Shown piece after piece: positions 47,201-56,968 of a stretch of DNA of 64,000 bases (position 1 is the stretch's first letter; every line of letters starts with the position of its first letter). Location of the stretch: positions 56,316,986-56,380,985 of the forward strand of contig OW804097.1 in the NCBI GenBank assembly GCA_942159475.1. The letters are read 5' to 3'. Position numbers and translations under genes: made by a program. The stretch comes from Sthenelais limicola. Lineage: Eukaryota > Annelida > Polychaeta > Phyllodocida > Sigalionidae. Below the pieces are notes generated by a model. That model did no database searches. It was not told the origin of the DNA and saw only the letters and a program-made list of their open reading frames with translations.

Positions 47201-50200
47201 GTTGATCTGATCAAATTGCGTCTAAAAGCACTATTACCCTGGACACTCTTGGGCAAGCCCTCGAGTGTCCATGACCACACAGACCACAACTAACCACCAA
47301 ACCTCAGGGTAATAATAATAGAGGGTGGCACAAGTGTTAGTGTTAGTGTTCGCAAGAATGCCAGGACATAGCTGATTTTGAAAATGGGATACACTACCTG
47401 TACAAACACACAACCCATTTTCTCTCATTTTATCCATCAAACTTAAATTAACCCAAATTTAACAAAAGGACAGTGTCCACAAAATTATACACAAGGATAC
47501 CCAATACCATGGGTCACACCTTGATAAAGATATAGCTAGTGCATCCCATTGCAGTAGTGTAGGTAACTAGTCACTTTATACCTCTATATACCGTAAGTTG
47601 TAACTTAAAAGTCTAGTCTAAGGGACCCTCTGGAAGAGCTGTGGCTACCACAGAAGAGGACTGACCCATTTCCGATGTATATTATCGTATATTTCTATCA
47701 TGTACTGTTTTCGGAAATAAACAATATACATACATACAATAATGCTATAACAGAACCAGCTCAACAACAACAGTTACTCACCCAGCGACCTTTCCATATC
47801 TTTGTTTATTGCAGATGTCGAGAGTGTAGAAGTCCTGCAAAACCAATTTATAGTAATGTCTTTACTTGCTTAAAGCTCCACTTGCTTAAACCTCCATTCA
47901 GCTAATATCAATAAAAACATTTTCTTGATCAAATCGCGTCTAAAAGCAGTATTACCCTTGGTTTGGTGGCTTTGCCCTCAAGTTTCCATGACCACACAGA
48001 CCACAACAAACCACCAAACCTCAGTGTAATAAGTGTAGGTGACATATCACCGAGTATATTGGGGCAACGCCAGGCAACACCCATTCGGCCTTGTCCCCCT
48101 TGTCGCAGCCCAGGCAACGGTGTGATGTCATAATGTCAGTCCCTTACACGCCCACTTCAAATATGTTTCTTCCCCTCACTCGCTCTCCCGCTCCCAACCT
48201 GAGTACACATACCTTGATTTTTTTTTGATTTTTTCTCGGTGATTTGAGTCGGTTATTTGGAATTATTTCAAGATGGGCAAAGCAAAGCAGTGTGCTCCGT
48301 GTGGGTATGCCCATGACCCGCCAACAGGACAGTTGTGCAATAGGTGTTTAATTGCGGAAGTTAAGGCTGTAGAAGGGGAGAAAAGTGCTGAACTTACCTC
48401 GCGAGTCACAGGTCTTGAGGGTGTGGTAGTGAAAATTTTATCAGCTGTGGAGGGCCTGGAGAAGCGATCAAATGAGAAGTCTAATGAGAAAACTCTCAAT
48501 CCTGAGCCTTCGGAGGCATCGTCATTGGATTCTGAAGTTAAAATCCGTAATTCTAGGCCTTCTCAGCATGATGTCGTGCATGAGGATAGATCTCCAAGCA
48601 GAGAGAGCTCGATTTATAATGCATCTACCTCAGGGCGTCATCAACGAAGCTCATCTAGGAAGCGCTCAGGCCCTTTTGATCATGATCAGCATCTAGACAA
48701 GGGTGAGAGCGTTGAAACTTTTGACAATCTGTTATTTCTATCTCTCCATATGTTGGAAAAGATGTTAGTCAATGGCAGATCCTATGAAGAGTTATCACAT
48801 GTTTTGTCCCATGCTATCACCATGACGGAGAAGAATGCGTCACAGATGTATACCTTGAAAGCTTCTATGCTGTACGACCAGGCTGTGCACACTCGTGCAA
48901 ATAAGAAGGGGCTTTCAGCATTTAGCAATGTCAAACAGGAGGAGGTTCTCCGGTATTACTTCTATGAGAACTCCATAAAAGCAGTTTCGTCCAAGCCAGG
49001 AGCTTCGAACAAGAGCAAGACGTTGGCCAGTAGTAACAACAGGATTTGTTTCAAGTTTAACGCGGGTGGGTGTTCCAGAGTGCAACGTAAATACCCTCAA
49101 CACTGCTCTAAATGTTCGTCTTCAGACCACGGTGCCAAAACATGTAGCTCGTCAAGTAAAGCTGCTAAATAGGATGAGGTCGAGAGTCAGGGTGGTGCCA
49201 TCTGTGGTTTGCAGGGCGACCTTGTTACTACGGAGTTGGATTCTCCTATGAAAAAGGTTGTTTCAGATAGCAACATGGAGGCCTATGACGATGTTGTGGT
49301 CAAACCGAAAGGTTTGATAGAAGAAGTACCCCCTGATTCTTGCCTCCTGGATAACTTTATCTCGACTTGTGATGGTAACTGTAAGTACAAGGATGTGTGC
49401 TATGCTGTTTATAATTTTTGTTGTGGTAATGACTATTTATCGCCTGATATGCCTATATTTTCTACCCCGGTATCTAAGAATGGTCGATCAGTTGTTGTAT
49501 TTACTAGCTGTTTTCTTGGAAAGTGTGACTGTGTACATGTACTTGATAGTTTGCCTGTTCAACTTAAACCTTGTCGTTTCGCGGGTATTTTATTCCACCA
49601 GGGATGTCCAACGATATGTAGATGAGTTTAATGGTGTAATTGACGGTGTTGATGTTGTTGACATGCCAGTACAGGCGTATGACTGCTTGAATTATTCCTC
49701 AATTTTGGAGGATAAAGCTCATATTAAAATGGACAAGATGTATTTCTATTGTTGAGTCTAAGCCTAAGTGTATACACTCTCTGGGAGCCATCTTCAAACC
49801 CGTTGGCGGGATAAGGCCAATCACAAACTGTTCTCGCCAGGACCAGGACCAGGACCAGGACCAGGACCAGGACCAGGACCAGCTGAATGTATGTTTAATA
49901 TATTCAATGTATGTGTAGTAAACTATTTGGATGATTTTTTCCTATGTACCAATGACTTGCCCTCCTGTACCATCGCCCGTGATTCCCTCATTGCCCTCCT
50001 TCGCTTTTTGGGTTTCTATGTGGCTTGGCCCAAAGTTACCAGTCCCAGTACTGCCTGCACCTACCTGGGCTTTGAGATTGACTCTTCAGAAATGACCTTA
50101 AGCCTGCCTCAAGGGAAATTGGATAAGCTTTGGGTCATTCTTCACAGCATTCAAGACGCCAGTCACATCTCAAAAAAGGACCCGGAACGTCTGTGTGGTT

Positions 50201-53200
50201 ACCTCACCCACTGCTCTTCAGTCTTTAGGGGCGGACGGACGTTTTGCAGACGACTATTCGACTAGTACAAGGTTTTATTATCTAAACGGTTAAACCGTTC
50301 CCCAATCTCAGAAGCATTTAGAGGTGATATACGGTGGTGGAACTCCTTCTGTAAGGTGTTTAATGGGGTAGGTTTGCTGGTCAAACCTGAATATGAGTTG
50401 CCCATGATCTCTGACGCTTCAAGTAGGGGCTTTGGTATTTTCCTTGGTGGTGATTGGATTGCTGGTCCTTTTCAGGACCACAGAATACCTTGGAATGATA
50501 CAGACTGCCACCATTTTGCCACTGGCCCTCAGGAAAATTTGAAGCACGATAATATCAATGTTCAAGAATTCTACCCCATACTTCTAGGAGTGAGAAGGTG
50601 GAAGGACAAGTTGAAGGGTTGTTGTGTGAAATGTTTTATTGACAACACTGAAGTGGAAGCCATGCTAACTGCCGGCATAAGCTGCAACAAAACCTGCATG
50701 CAGTGGCTATACAAGTTATTTTGGATGACATTTATTTATGGCATCGAACTGTGTCCTTATTATATTAATACGAAGAATAACATAGTTGCTGACTATTTAT
50801 CTCACCTCCCTTATATGGGCCAAGACTGTGACTTTTCTACTTTAATTGAAGCTGGTTAGTGCTGCTTTTCTTCATACATTCCATCTCATTTACACAGGCA
50901 TGGTCAAATGGATGAAGAGAGTCACCATGCTACAGGCCAAGTCCATTGCACTGTCCACTCTGATGCAGCGCCACCTCCAGTGGAAGGTGTTCAGCGATTT
51001 TCTACAGAGTAACAGTATTCCTGAGGTCCCGATATCGGTGGATGTGGTGTGCATGTTCGCTGCATTCCTGTCAACATTCATGAAATCATCATCGGTGACC
51101 ACTTATCTATGTGGCGTGGTCTTTGGAGCCAGGTTGCGACTTATCGACTGCCCGGCCCTTTCTCACCCATCCATAAAATGTGTGCTTCACGGCATCAGCA
51201 GCCTACCTGGAGCTTCTGCAATCCCATCAGATCCCATTCTACCGGCTCAGTTATTAAAGATGTCTCAACATGTGGATTTTTTTTCCTCTCGTCAATGTGT
51301 GCTGTGAACAATGATAATTTTTCTATTTAGATTTTTCTACTTAGTGGGGTTTGATAGTGACTGTGAACACATCCAAGACATCTACTACTCCCTTTATAAT
51401 TACGGTGGTGAAGCTTAAATACCACACCTTATGTGCGTTTTTTTGGCTCCGGTAATATGTATTATCTGCTAATTTATTGCCGAATGCTCTTCTCTTCTCA
51501 ACTAAGGACAGGGCAAATCCCTCTCATGATGAAGTTAAGAACTTTCTTCAAGTGTGTTGTGCCAAAGGCAAAATGTCTGGTGTTTTTTTGCCTCAATTCT
51601 TAAGAAGGGGAGGCGTGACATTCATGGCATCAAGTGGAGCATCAATGTCGGACATCAAAGCCAGGGGTAATTGGCGCTCATCCTGCATGAGTTCATATAT
51701 ATCCCCTTCCATGGAGACCAAGTTAAAAGTGGATTCATTTATATCTGATCATCTCTCTCACCTGTGACTCTGGTTTGGCCTTCATTGGTGTAATAAACTA
51801 CCTTTATTGGTGGTCAAGGCCATCCCTTCTTCACTGTCATCATTTATAGTTACAGAGTTGCACCTGCAGAGTACCTAGATATTACTATAATATTCTCTTG
51901 GTCGTTAGAATGCAGCTTTCATATTCATCATGATTGTGTTCTCAGTATACCCTGGATGAGGAGCAACAAAACCGCCTTTGAAGAAGGCACAGCCGACCTA
52001 TTTACAATCCTATCTGTTGCCCAAGGGCTTTTCGGTCTAAACCCAATACCTTAACAGATCCTGTACAGACCTGTTTTCATCATTAACATACCAGTATTCT
52101 ACTTTCTTACCCAGAAATGGTAACTATATTAAGTTTCCTCAATGTTTTGTCTGAAGAAATAATGCATAGATAGTTTACAAAGGCTTATCAGTATATTCCT
52201 ATACTTTTCCTATTGCAGTAATTCTGTTCATGGCACCGCCATTTGTAGCCCTCCTTGTAGGCCACGCATATGCAAACCTGATAGAAGAGCCAAAACAGAA
52301 CAGCCAAGTGCTGTCACATGATCTACAACAATGACGTCATAGCGGGGGACCGGGAAAACCCCATGTTCCAGCAGAAAAACAACTACGAAATGTTGCTGTC
52401 ATATTCAAGGTAGAACTCCCAGATTATTGCATTAAAAAGCTAACAAAATATAGATTCTTCTGCTAAAATATAGATGTCTGCACTAATTGCAGACCTCGGA
52501 GATTCGCATGGCAAAACGCCTAACAACTCATGTGCTGAACAGCTAGAAACAGTTTAATAGCCGGGAAATTCCTGGCTGGTTTGCTAAGGTCGTTTTTGCG
52601 ACGATCTTTTATTTTTAAATATGAGAACAATCTTAATGTGCATTTCCACTGGATCACTTGTATCTGTGCTCATAGCTCCCTCTTGCCTTGCTTCTTCATA
52701 GTGGAATTTTCATTCGCTCTATGTCCGCTTTTATTTTTAGCGCAACACAAGCGCAGAGCGATTCTACTGGTTTGCTTCTTTCCTTATGAAATCAATTATA
52801 AATCACTTAGTCCGCTCGCATTACGCTCTTGTGCCATTACTAAAAGACTTGGAAAGAGTGCCATGTAGATGCGCTCAAATCAAACACTTCTGATATTAGC
52901 GCAATGTCCTGCGCTCTTCTTAAGAAGCGCAAATAGGAGTTTTTAAGAGCGTACATACATAGAAAGCGCAATAACCAATTCTATTAGACCGCTCTGGTTT
53001 CGCTCTTACTTCGCTTGTTAGGTGCTTAGGAAAATAAAAAGAGTGGGCCATGAGCGCGCCAAAAGAGCGAGCCAGTGGAATCGCAGCCTTCGGCATTTAG
53101 ATCTGGTGAAATATAACTAATTACATCCCCTGAAATAAATATAACTTGCAGCAGAAACTTTCTGGAAAATGATCACTGAATGGCCAGTGTATGGCCAGTG

Positions 53201-56200
53201 GTCACTTTGATGGTCCTATTTCTGAACCTATCATAGCAATCTTATCAGTACTACCCTTAGAATTATCAGGAGAATATGCACAGGTCTACATATATAACAA
53301 ACATCTGGATTTACATAGTTTGGTGCATGAGTACTCAGGAAGGACACATGTACTTTACTTTCAGTAAAACCCATGTTTCAACCTGAGAATTAGGTCAGTT
53401 GTCCGAGGGTGGAATAGAAGTGACCATTTTGAAGTGAAATGGTGGCATCTTAATTGCTTGGTAATGCCAGGGTTGGTTTACATCATCAAGATATCAGAAG
53501 TTGTCTAGAAATGATAATTGCAATGTTTATGTATTCTTTTCAAATTGCCAACGGATACTCTAATTTCCATATTTCAGATTGGATATTGGATATTGACACA
53601 ACAATAGAAATAACATTTAGACTTGGAAAGAACATCTAATTAACTACTTGTATTCTTTTTTCATATATTTTTAAGTGCATGCCGCCCAAATAATCATATA
53701 TCATACCAAAATATAGATAGTAGTTCTCTTTGTTATAATACTTTATGATCAAACAGGACAGCTGTTCAATGTGTAACATTTTAATGTACACTTGCATACA
53801 TATTTCAATTGTTGAAGTTGTTAGATAATCATAAAGGACATCACCATCGCATATATAGTTCAGCTTCATAACTTATATTAAGTCTTTCATTTCTGGGATA
53901 GCATATTACCGTCTATTATTGAGAGGAAACACACTAACGAGTATTATAGCCTCGAATAATTATAAGCAATGTTCTCAACATGCAGCCATACACATGTCCG
54001 ACCTTTGATGACCAAGTCATGTATACAACCACACACCTCCAGGAAACGCAGTACAATGTCAAGACCACTTTTTATCGTAGGTTAGATTGATAATTACTAT
54101 GCACCAGGAGAAGATAAGATAAGGTAATTCTTTATTTGCCATATAGATGCAGCTATAGAGCAAGGGGTTGTGATTTCTATGTAGAAGGGATGATATACGA
54201 TATCGATATGCACCCCTTTTATCTTCAGGTCTCGAATTCACAATACCTTTTTCAGCAATGTTACTGAAGGCTAACACCAAGTTAGGTACCTGTAATCAGT
54301 CAGAAAGGATCTTAAGAAGATTTTCCACTAGAAAATGCTTCTGTTTGCCGTTTGTACGCCTGACAGATTCATTGGGCTTTCTCTCAACAACAACAATAGT
54401 TCTAGCATTGTTTATTTGTATATATGAAACTACAATAATTTATAATAATGATAATAATAAAGAGCGAGAATATTAATAGTGTTTGTGGTTACTCATTGTT
54501 ACGTAATTGTCCCTTACAATGCATGCTGGGATTGATTCAGTTGAAATCCAACATAATAATATTTCGCAACTTATTTATCGAAAAAATGCAAATCTTTTCA
54601 CCAATATCATTCCTTGTGCGAATGATCTATGAGTACCAAATGCATGACGGGAAACACGAATCCTTGTTTCACTGAATCATGTAAAACACATGGTTATTTA
54701 CATAAGATAATTGGTAAATATTCCTTGCTGAACATCTTTTCTATAGCTCTTGCACTCACATACAACTCCCATAAGTCCTTGGAAATCAGGATTCAAGATG
54801 TCGGACGTGCAAGTCCCCTATTGGCCAACTGTTAAAGTAAAAAGACCTACCTCCATGAAGAAAGTGTAGAGAGTGCCAACGAAGGGGTAAGGTCGAGGTC
54901 CAGGAATACCCTGCTTCTTGTGGTAGTCATGGTTCCATGTACCTAACCTGACGGGGATGACAAGTATTACTATTACCCCTGATGAAGGTATAACGAAAAC
55001 AGCAATTTGGTAGGAAAATCAGCAATTAAATATTACATCACAAGGAAAATAAATTGGTGATAAATGTTAAAGGTACCTTACGTACAAACTATTACTATCG
55101 CATATTATTTTATTCCCTTTTTCTATCATTTACCTTGGAATGTTGAAAGAATTATCATACTGATGAAATGCTACCAACGAAAGATAAACATAAACAAAAT
55201 CCATGAAGACTTGTCATTCCAGATTTGGTGTCCCCTTCCTTTTGATAATAATTACTATTGCTTTTATCATTAATATATTTCAACATATTATATGCAATTT
55301 ATATAATTAAATATTACATAATAAATTTATACCCAATACAACTATAAAACATCCACGTCACGCGCGTGGTATAAAACTATTTATGTGATCTTTGTTATTT
55401 ATAGATCATGGTGTATGACTCCTTATAGGGATTAGTTAGACCAATGATACATGATGGGTAATTCAAGTAGGATCAGGATGGGTAGGATCAGGATCGCTGA
55501 TGGGTGCCAATGGGATGTAAGTCCCACTAACTGAATGAGTTAACCCAGCAACCTGAACTACTAATTATTAATCACGGGAGCAGCATAACCCATTACCGAT
55601 GCCCCTTTTTGCTTGATTGACAGGTGCCGATTGACCAATGGCCAGTTGGCACTGATTGATATGCAAGATAAGATTGACCTATGCATCAAAATAAATAAGT
55701 ACATATGTGATGATAAAGGACAATATAAGAATTGGTTTAACTTTATAAGATACTTCATGGCGATTCAAAACCAAAATCAACTGTTTATATTTCAATATTC
55801 GTCTATGGTTCTAGGCTAGGGGCATATAATAAAGAGTCACTGAATATTCTAATGAATATTCAATTAGTAGCACCTCTTTCCATTCTCTCCTGTATGGCAC
55901 AAAGAGATATAACAAAGGGGAGGTTTTACCGAATTCCTATAGGTTGCAATATCTTTGCATCACATGTGTATGTGCATTCTTAATACGAAATTCGACTGTG
56001 AACAATAGATCTGATGTGCGAAGTAGGCCTACACAGTTCACTCTAGTATACGAGTTTAATGAAAGTAATTACTGGATATGCCAAGCCTTGGGGCTTTATA
56101 TGAAAGTCAACTGAGCCTTCACTGTCTAGTAGTGTCCAATTACATTATGGTGCTAGATCAATTCATGAATCGGAGATATAGCATCAGCAAATTGAATTTG

Positions 56201-56968
56201 AATTGATTTTCTGTGATGGTCAAAACAGCAGTTGTCACATATAAGAATATCAAGTTTGGTAATTGGAGTGTTTCTAATGTTATGATTAGGAGCAAAAGAT
56301 AAAATTGTACCATGGCCAATGAAATAGCTTTTTAAAAAAGAATGAAATTTCAGAATGAATATTTAATTCCCGAGTCTTTATAGTGCAGAATAGTCATTAT
56401 TCAATTTTAAATCCATCCAATTGGAAAAATTAAAAGACGAAATTGAGCTTTAATCCCGGAAATATATTGCACTATTGAAATAAATAATGGTTTTACGAAC
56501 CTCAAATAATGATACTGTGTGAAAAGTTTGAATAAACGTCCCCTATTATTTTCTAACATAGGAAAGGAACCCAACTCTACGGCGCAATCATTAACTTTAG
56601 ATACATGTATACCCATGCAAATCTATAAATGTATGTAGTCTATGTGTTTCCATCGCTAACAATACTTGTCATCACTTCAACCACAATCAAAGTGATGTTA
56701 GATATTAATTAACGAATAATATATTCTCTTATCCATTGTTACTGATTAAATCGCACATGATATAATCACAACAATCGCACAAAGTATAATTAATAGGATT
56801 TAATCCATCAGTAGATGAATAACAAGACACTTTGAGAAAAGATCAAGAATGAACCAGTATCTTATTCATTATTTAAATATTAAAATTCACTTACCAATAT
56901 AGTGCGATGAGAATGAGTATCATGAAGATGAGCCACAGAGGCACATCAAGAAGCCCAAATATTAGCAT
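35604..56968 (-). CDS. Complete CYP3-like cytochrome P450, 519 aa
   Basis: Thirteen exons: 56968-56895 (ATG), 54947-54851, 47834-47782, 46835-46739, 46465-46349, 40781-40699, 40311-40163, 39337-39204, 38875-38758, 37956-37796, 37022-36934, 36646-36509, 35853-35604 (TAA). All junctions are GT/AG with matching phase; the sum is 1560 nt. Residues 1-25 are the ER membrane anchor and 38-49 the proline hinge (GIPGPRPYPFVG). The C-helix WxxxR is W128/R132. The I-helix is AGYDTV at 324-329. ExxR is E381-R384. The heme loop FGIGPRNCIG is 454-463, with C461 as heme ligand. These are all the hallmarks of a working microsomal mono-oxygenase. 'RRVDFLQLM' and the heme loop are CYP3-like. One oddity is V329 where the family usually has T or S after the I-helix threonine. 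Intron 2 (6.9 kb) contains a retrotransposon. Confidence 0.94.
36153..36439. mobile_element. MITE with TTAAAGCTGCA termini, copy 1
   Basis: It begins 'ttaaagctgcattccca' and ends with the inverted 'aaaatgcagctttaa'. The interior shares 'tactcatattatgacatata' and 'ttatttaagaatt' with the copy at 38 kb and 'ccgaaatacgaatgtgg' with sequence near 59250. It lies in intron 12 of the P450 gene. Confidence 0.75.
37385..37540. repeat. Dispersed repeat, partner of 21075-21210
   Basis: It shares 'atccagtcattgga' and 'gcgctaatgacttta' with the 21-kb copy. It lies in intron 10 of the P450 gene. Confidence 0.6.
38122..38510. mobile_element. MITE of the TTAAAGCTGCA family, copy 2
   Basis: The right end 'gttaactgggagtgcagcttcaa' and the internal 'tactcatattatgacatata' match copy 1. 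The left terminus is not clear. A (TA)n tract at about 38218-38246 is embedded. It lies in intron 9 of the P450 gene. Confidence 0.6.
38218..38246. repeat. (TA)n microsatellite
   Basis: About fourteen uninterrupted TA units. Confidence 0.95.
41320..41370 (+). repeat. Truncated SINE fragment
   Basis: 'ggtcaattcccacgaaagtg' (41323-41342) followed by 'gtacagaag' is the B-box end of the SINE seen complete, inverted, at 46140-46225. Confidence 0.6.
42294..42350. repeat. GT / poly-G compound microsatellite
   Basis: (GT)n followed by two G runs, inside a copy of the 14640-type dispersed repeat (42200-42420, inverted). Confidence 0.85.
42708..42732. repeat. (GA)n microsatellite
   Basis: Uninterrupted gagaga tract, followed by a CG-rich stretch 'gccgacgtgacgacgaggacgtgacg'. 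Confidence 0.95.
43752..43820 (-). repeat. tRNA-Arg-like SINE head (minus strand)
   Basis: On the minus strand 'TAATGGATAAGGC' (43808-43796) is an A box of the tRNA-Arg type and 'GGGAGTTCGAATC' (43772-43760) a B box. The 'CTTCACATGGGAA' between them fits an anticodon arm only poorly. It could be a tRNA pseudogene; a SINE is more likely. Confidence 0.6.
44808..44896. repeat. Purine-rich GAGA/GAGCA tract
   Basis: Degenerate (GA)n with interspersed GCA. Reading frames over it are low-complexity RE-rich and not real proteins. Confidence 0.9.
46140..46225 (-). repeat. tRNA-derived SINE (minus strand)
   Basis: On the minus strand 'TAGTAGCATTGTGGTTAAC' (46191-46173) is A-box-like and 'GGTCAATTCCC' (46157-46147) B-box-like. 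The downstream 'acgaaagtggtac' is shared with the fragment at 41320. It lies in intron 5 of the P450, just upstream of exon 5 on the plus coordinate. Confidence 0.6.
47218..47330. repeat. Hairpin-forming repeat, copy 1
   Basis: It shares 'gcgtctaaaagca[c/g]tattaccct' and 'ccatgaccacacagaccaca' with 47930-48040. Each copy can fold because 'attaccct' faces 'agggtaat'. A further inner stem (ggacactc/gagtgtcc) is present in this copy. P450 exon 3 (47782-47834) lies between the two copies. Confidence 0.75.
47930..48040. repeat. Hairpin-forming repeat, copy 2
   Basis: Diverged second copy of 47218-47330 in the same orientation. The stem is 'tattacccttggtttggtgg' against 'ccaccaaacctcagtgtaata'. 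It lies about 240 bp upstream of the gag start of retrotransposon A and could be part of that element's left end. Confidence 0.7.
48273..49172 (+). CDS. Gag-like protein of Ngaro-like retrotransposon A, 299 aa
   Basis: It begins MGKAKQCAPCGYAHDP, with an N-terminal CxxC...CxxC cluster. A Ser/Arg-rich middle is followed by a conserved core (near 'FDHDQHLDKGES' and 'ANKKGLSAFSNVKQEE'). It ends with a CCHC knuckle 'CSKCSSSDHGAKTC'. It aligns over its whole length with the gag of copy B at 62.3 kb. A CCCH motif complete in copy B is degenerate here. Gag proteins package the element's RNA. The stop is TAG, and the next frame continues open in phase (see pol). It lies antisense within intron 2 of the P450 gene. 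Confidence 0.85.
   Translation: MGKAKQCAPCGYAHDPPTGQLCNRCLIAEVKAVEGEKSAELTSRVTGLEGVVVKILSAVEGLEKRSNEKSNEKTLNPEPSEASSLDSEVKIRNSRPSQHDVVHEDRSPSRESSIYNASTSGRHQRSSSRKRSGPFDHDQHLDKGESVETFDNLLFLSLHMLEKMLVNGRSYEELSHVLSHAITMTEKNASQMYTLKASMLYDQAVHTRANKKGLSAFSNVKQEEVLRYYFYENSIKAVSSKPGASNKSKTLASSNNRICFKFNAGGCSRVQRKYPQHCSKCSSSDHGAKTCSSSSKAAK
49173..50859 (+). pseudogene. Broken pol (RT and RNase H) of retrotransposon A
   Basis: It is open in the gag frame from 49173 to 49625, then shifts frame (about 49600) and again near 49750, so three frames are used. 'GGIRPITNCSR' (near 49806) is the RT fingers motif. The RT palm with motifs A and B is deleted; a CCAGGA hexamer array (49837-49882) sits exactly at the junction, after which 'VVNYLDDFFL' supplies motif C. 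A TAG at 50263-50265 interrupts the frame before RNase H, which has SDASSRGFG, NVQEFYPILLG, FIDNTE and NIVADYLS, so the expected D, E, D, D residues are present. Clearly inactive. Comparison with copy B shows about 100 or more residues are missing. Confidence 0.85.
49837..49882. repeat. (CCAGGA)7.7 hexamer array
   Basis: Seven complete ccagga units plus ccag, perfect, located at the RT deletion breakpoint of retrotransposon A. In one frame it reads as Pro-Gly dipeptides. Confidence 0.95.
50846..51767 (+). pseudogene. Tyrosine recombinase of retrotransposon A (broken)
   Basis: Two pieces in different frames (to 51307, then about 51477-51767). The second has 'FLRRGGVTFMASSG', 'IKARGNWRS' and 'SSYISPS', the C-terminal pattern of tyrosine recombinases (HxxRRGxxT ... 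HGDWxS ... Y). Here the first His position is occupied by another residue and the second His-Gly is Arg-Gly. About 170 bases between the pieces are degenerate. The order gag - RT - RNase H - YR without a methyltransferase domain points to an Ngaro-like rather than DIRS1-like element. Confidence 0.75.
52640..53084. mobile_element. MITE with 'gcatttccactgg' ends and AGAGCG repeats
   Basis: gcatttccactgg (52640-52652) is inverted with one mismatch at 53072-53084 (ccagtggaatcgc). The 445-bp interior is packed with gagcg/cgctc and agcgca/tgcgct motifs in both orientations. No coding region. It lies in intron 2 of the P450 gene. Confidence 0.75.
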
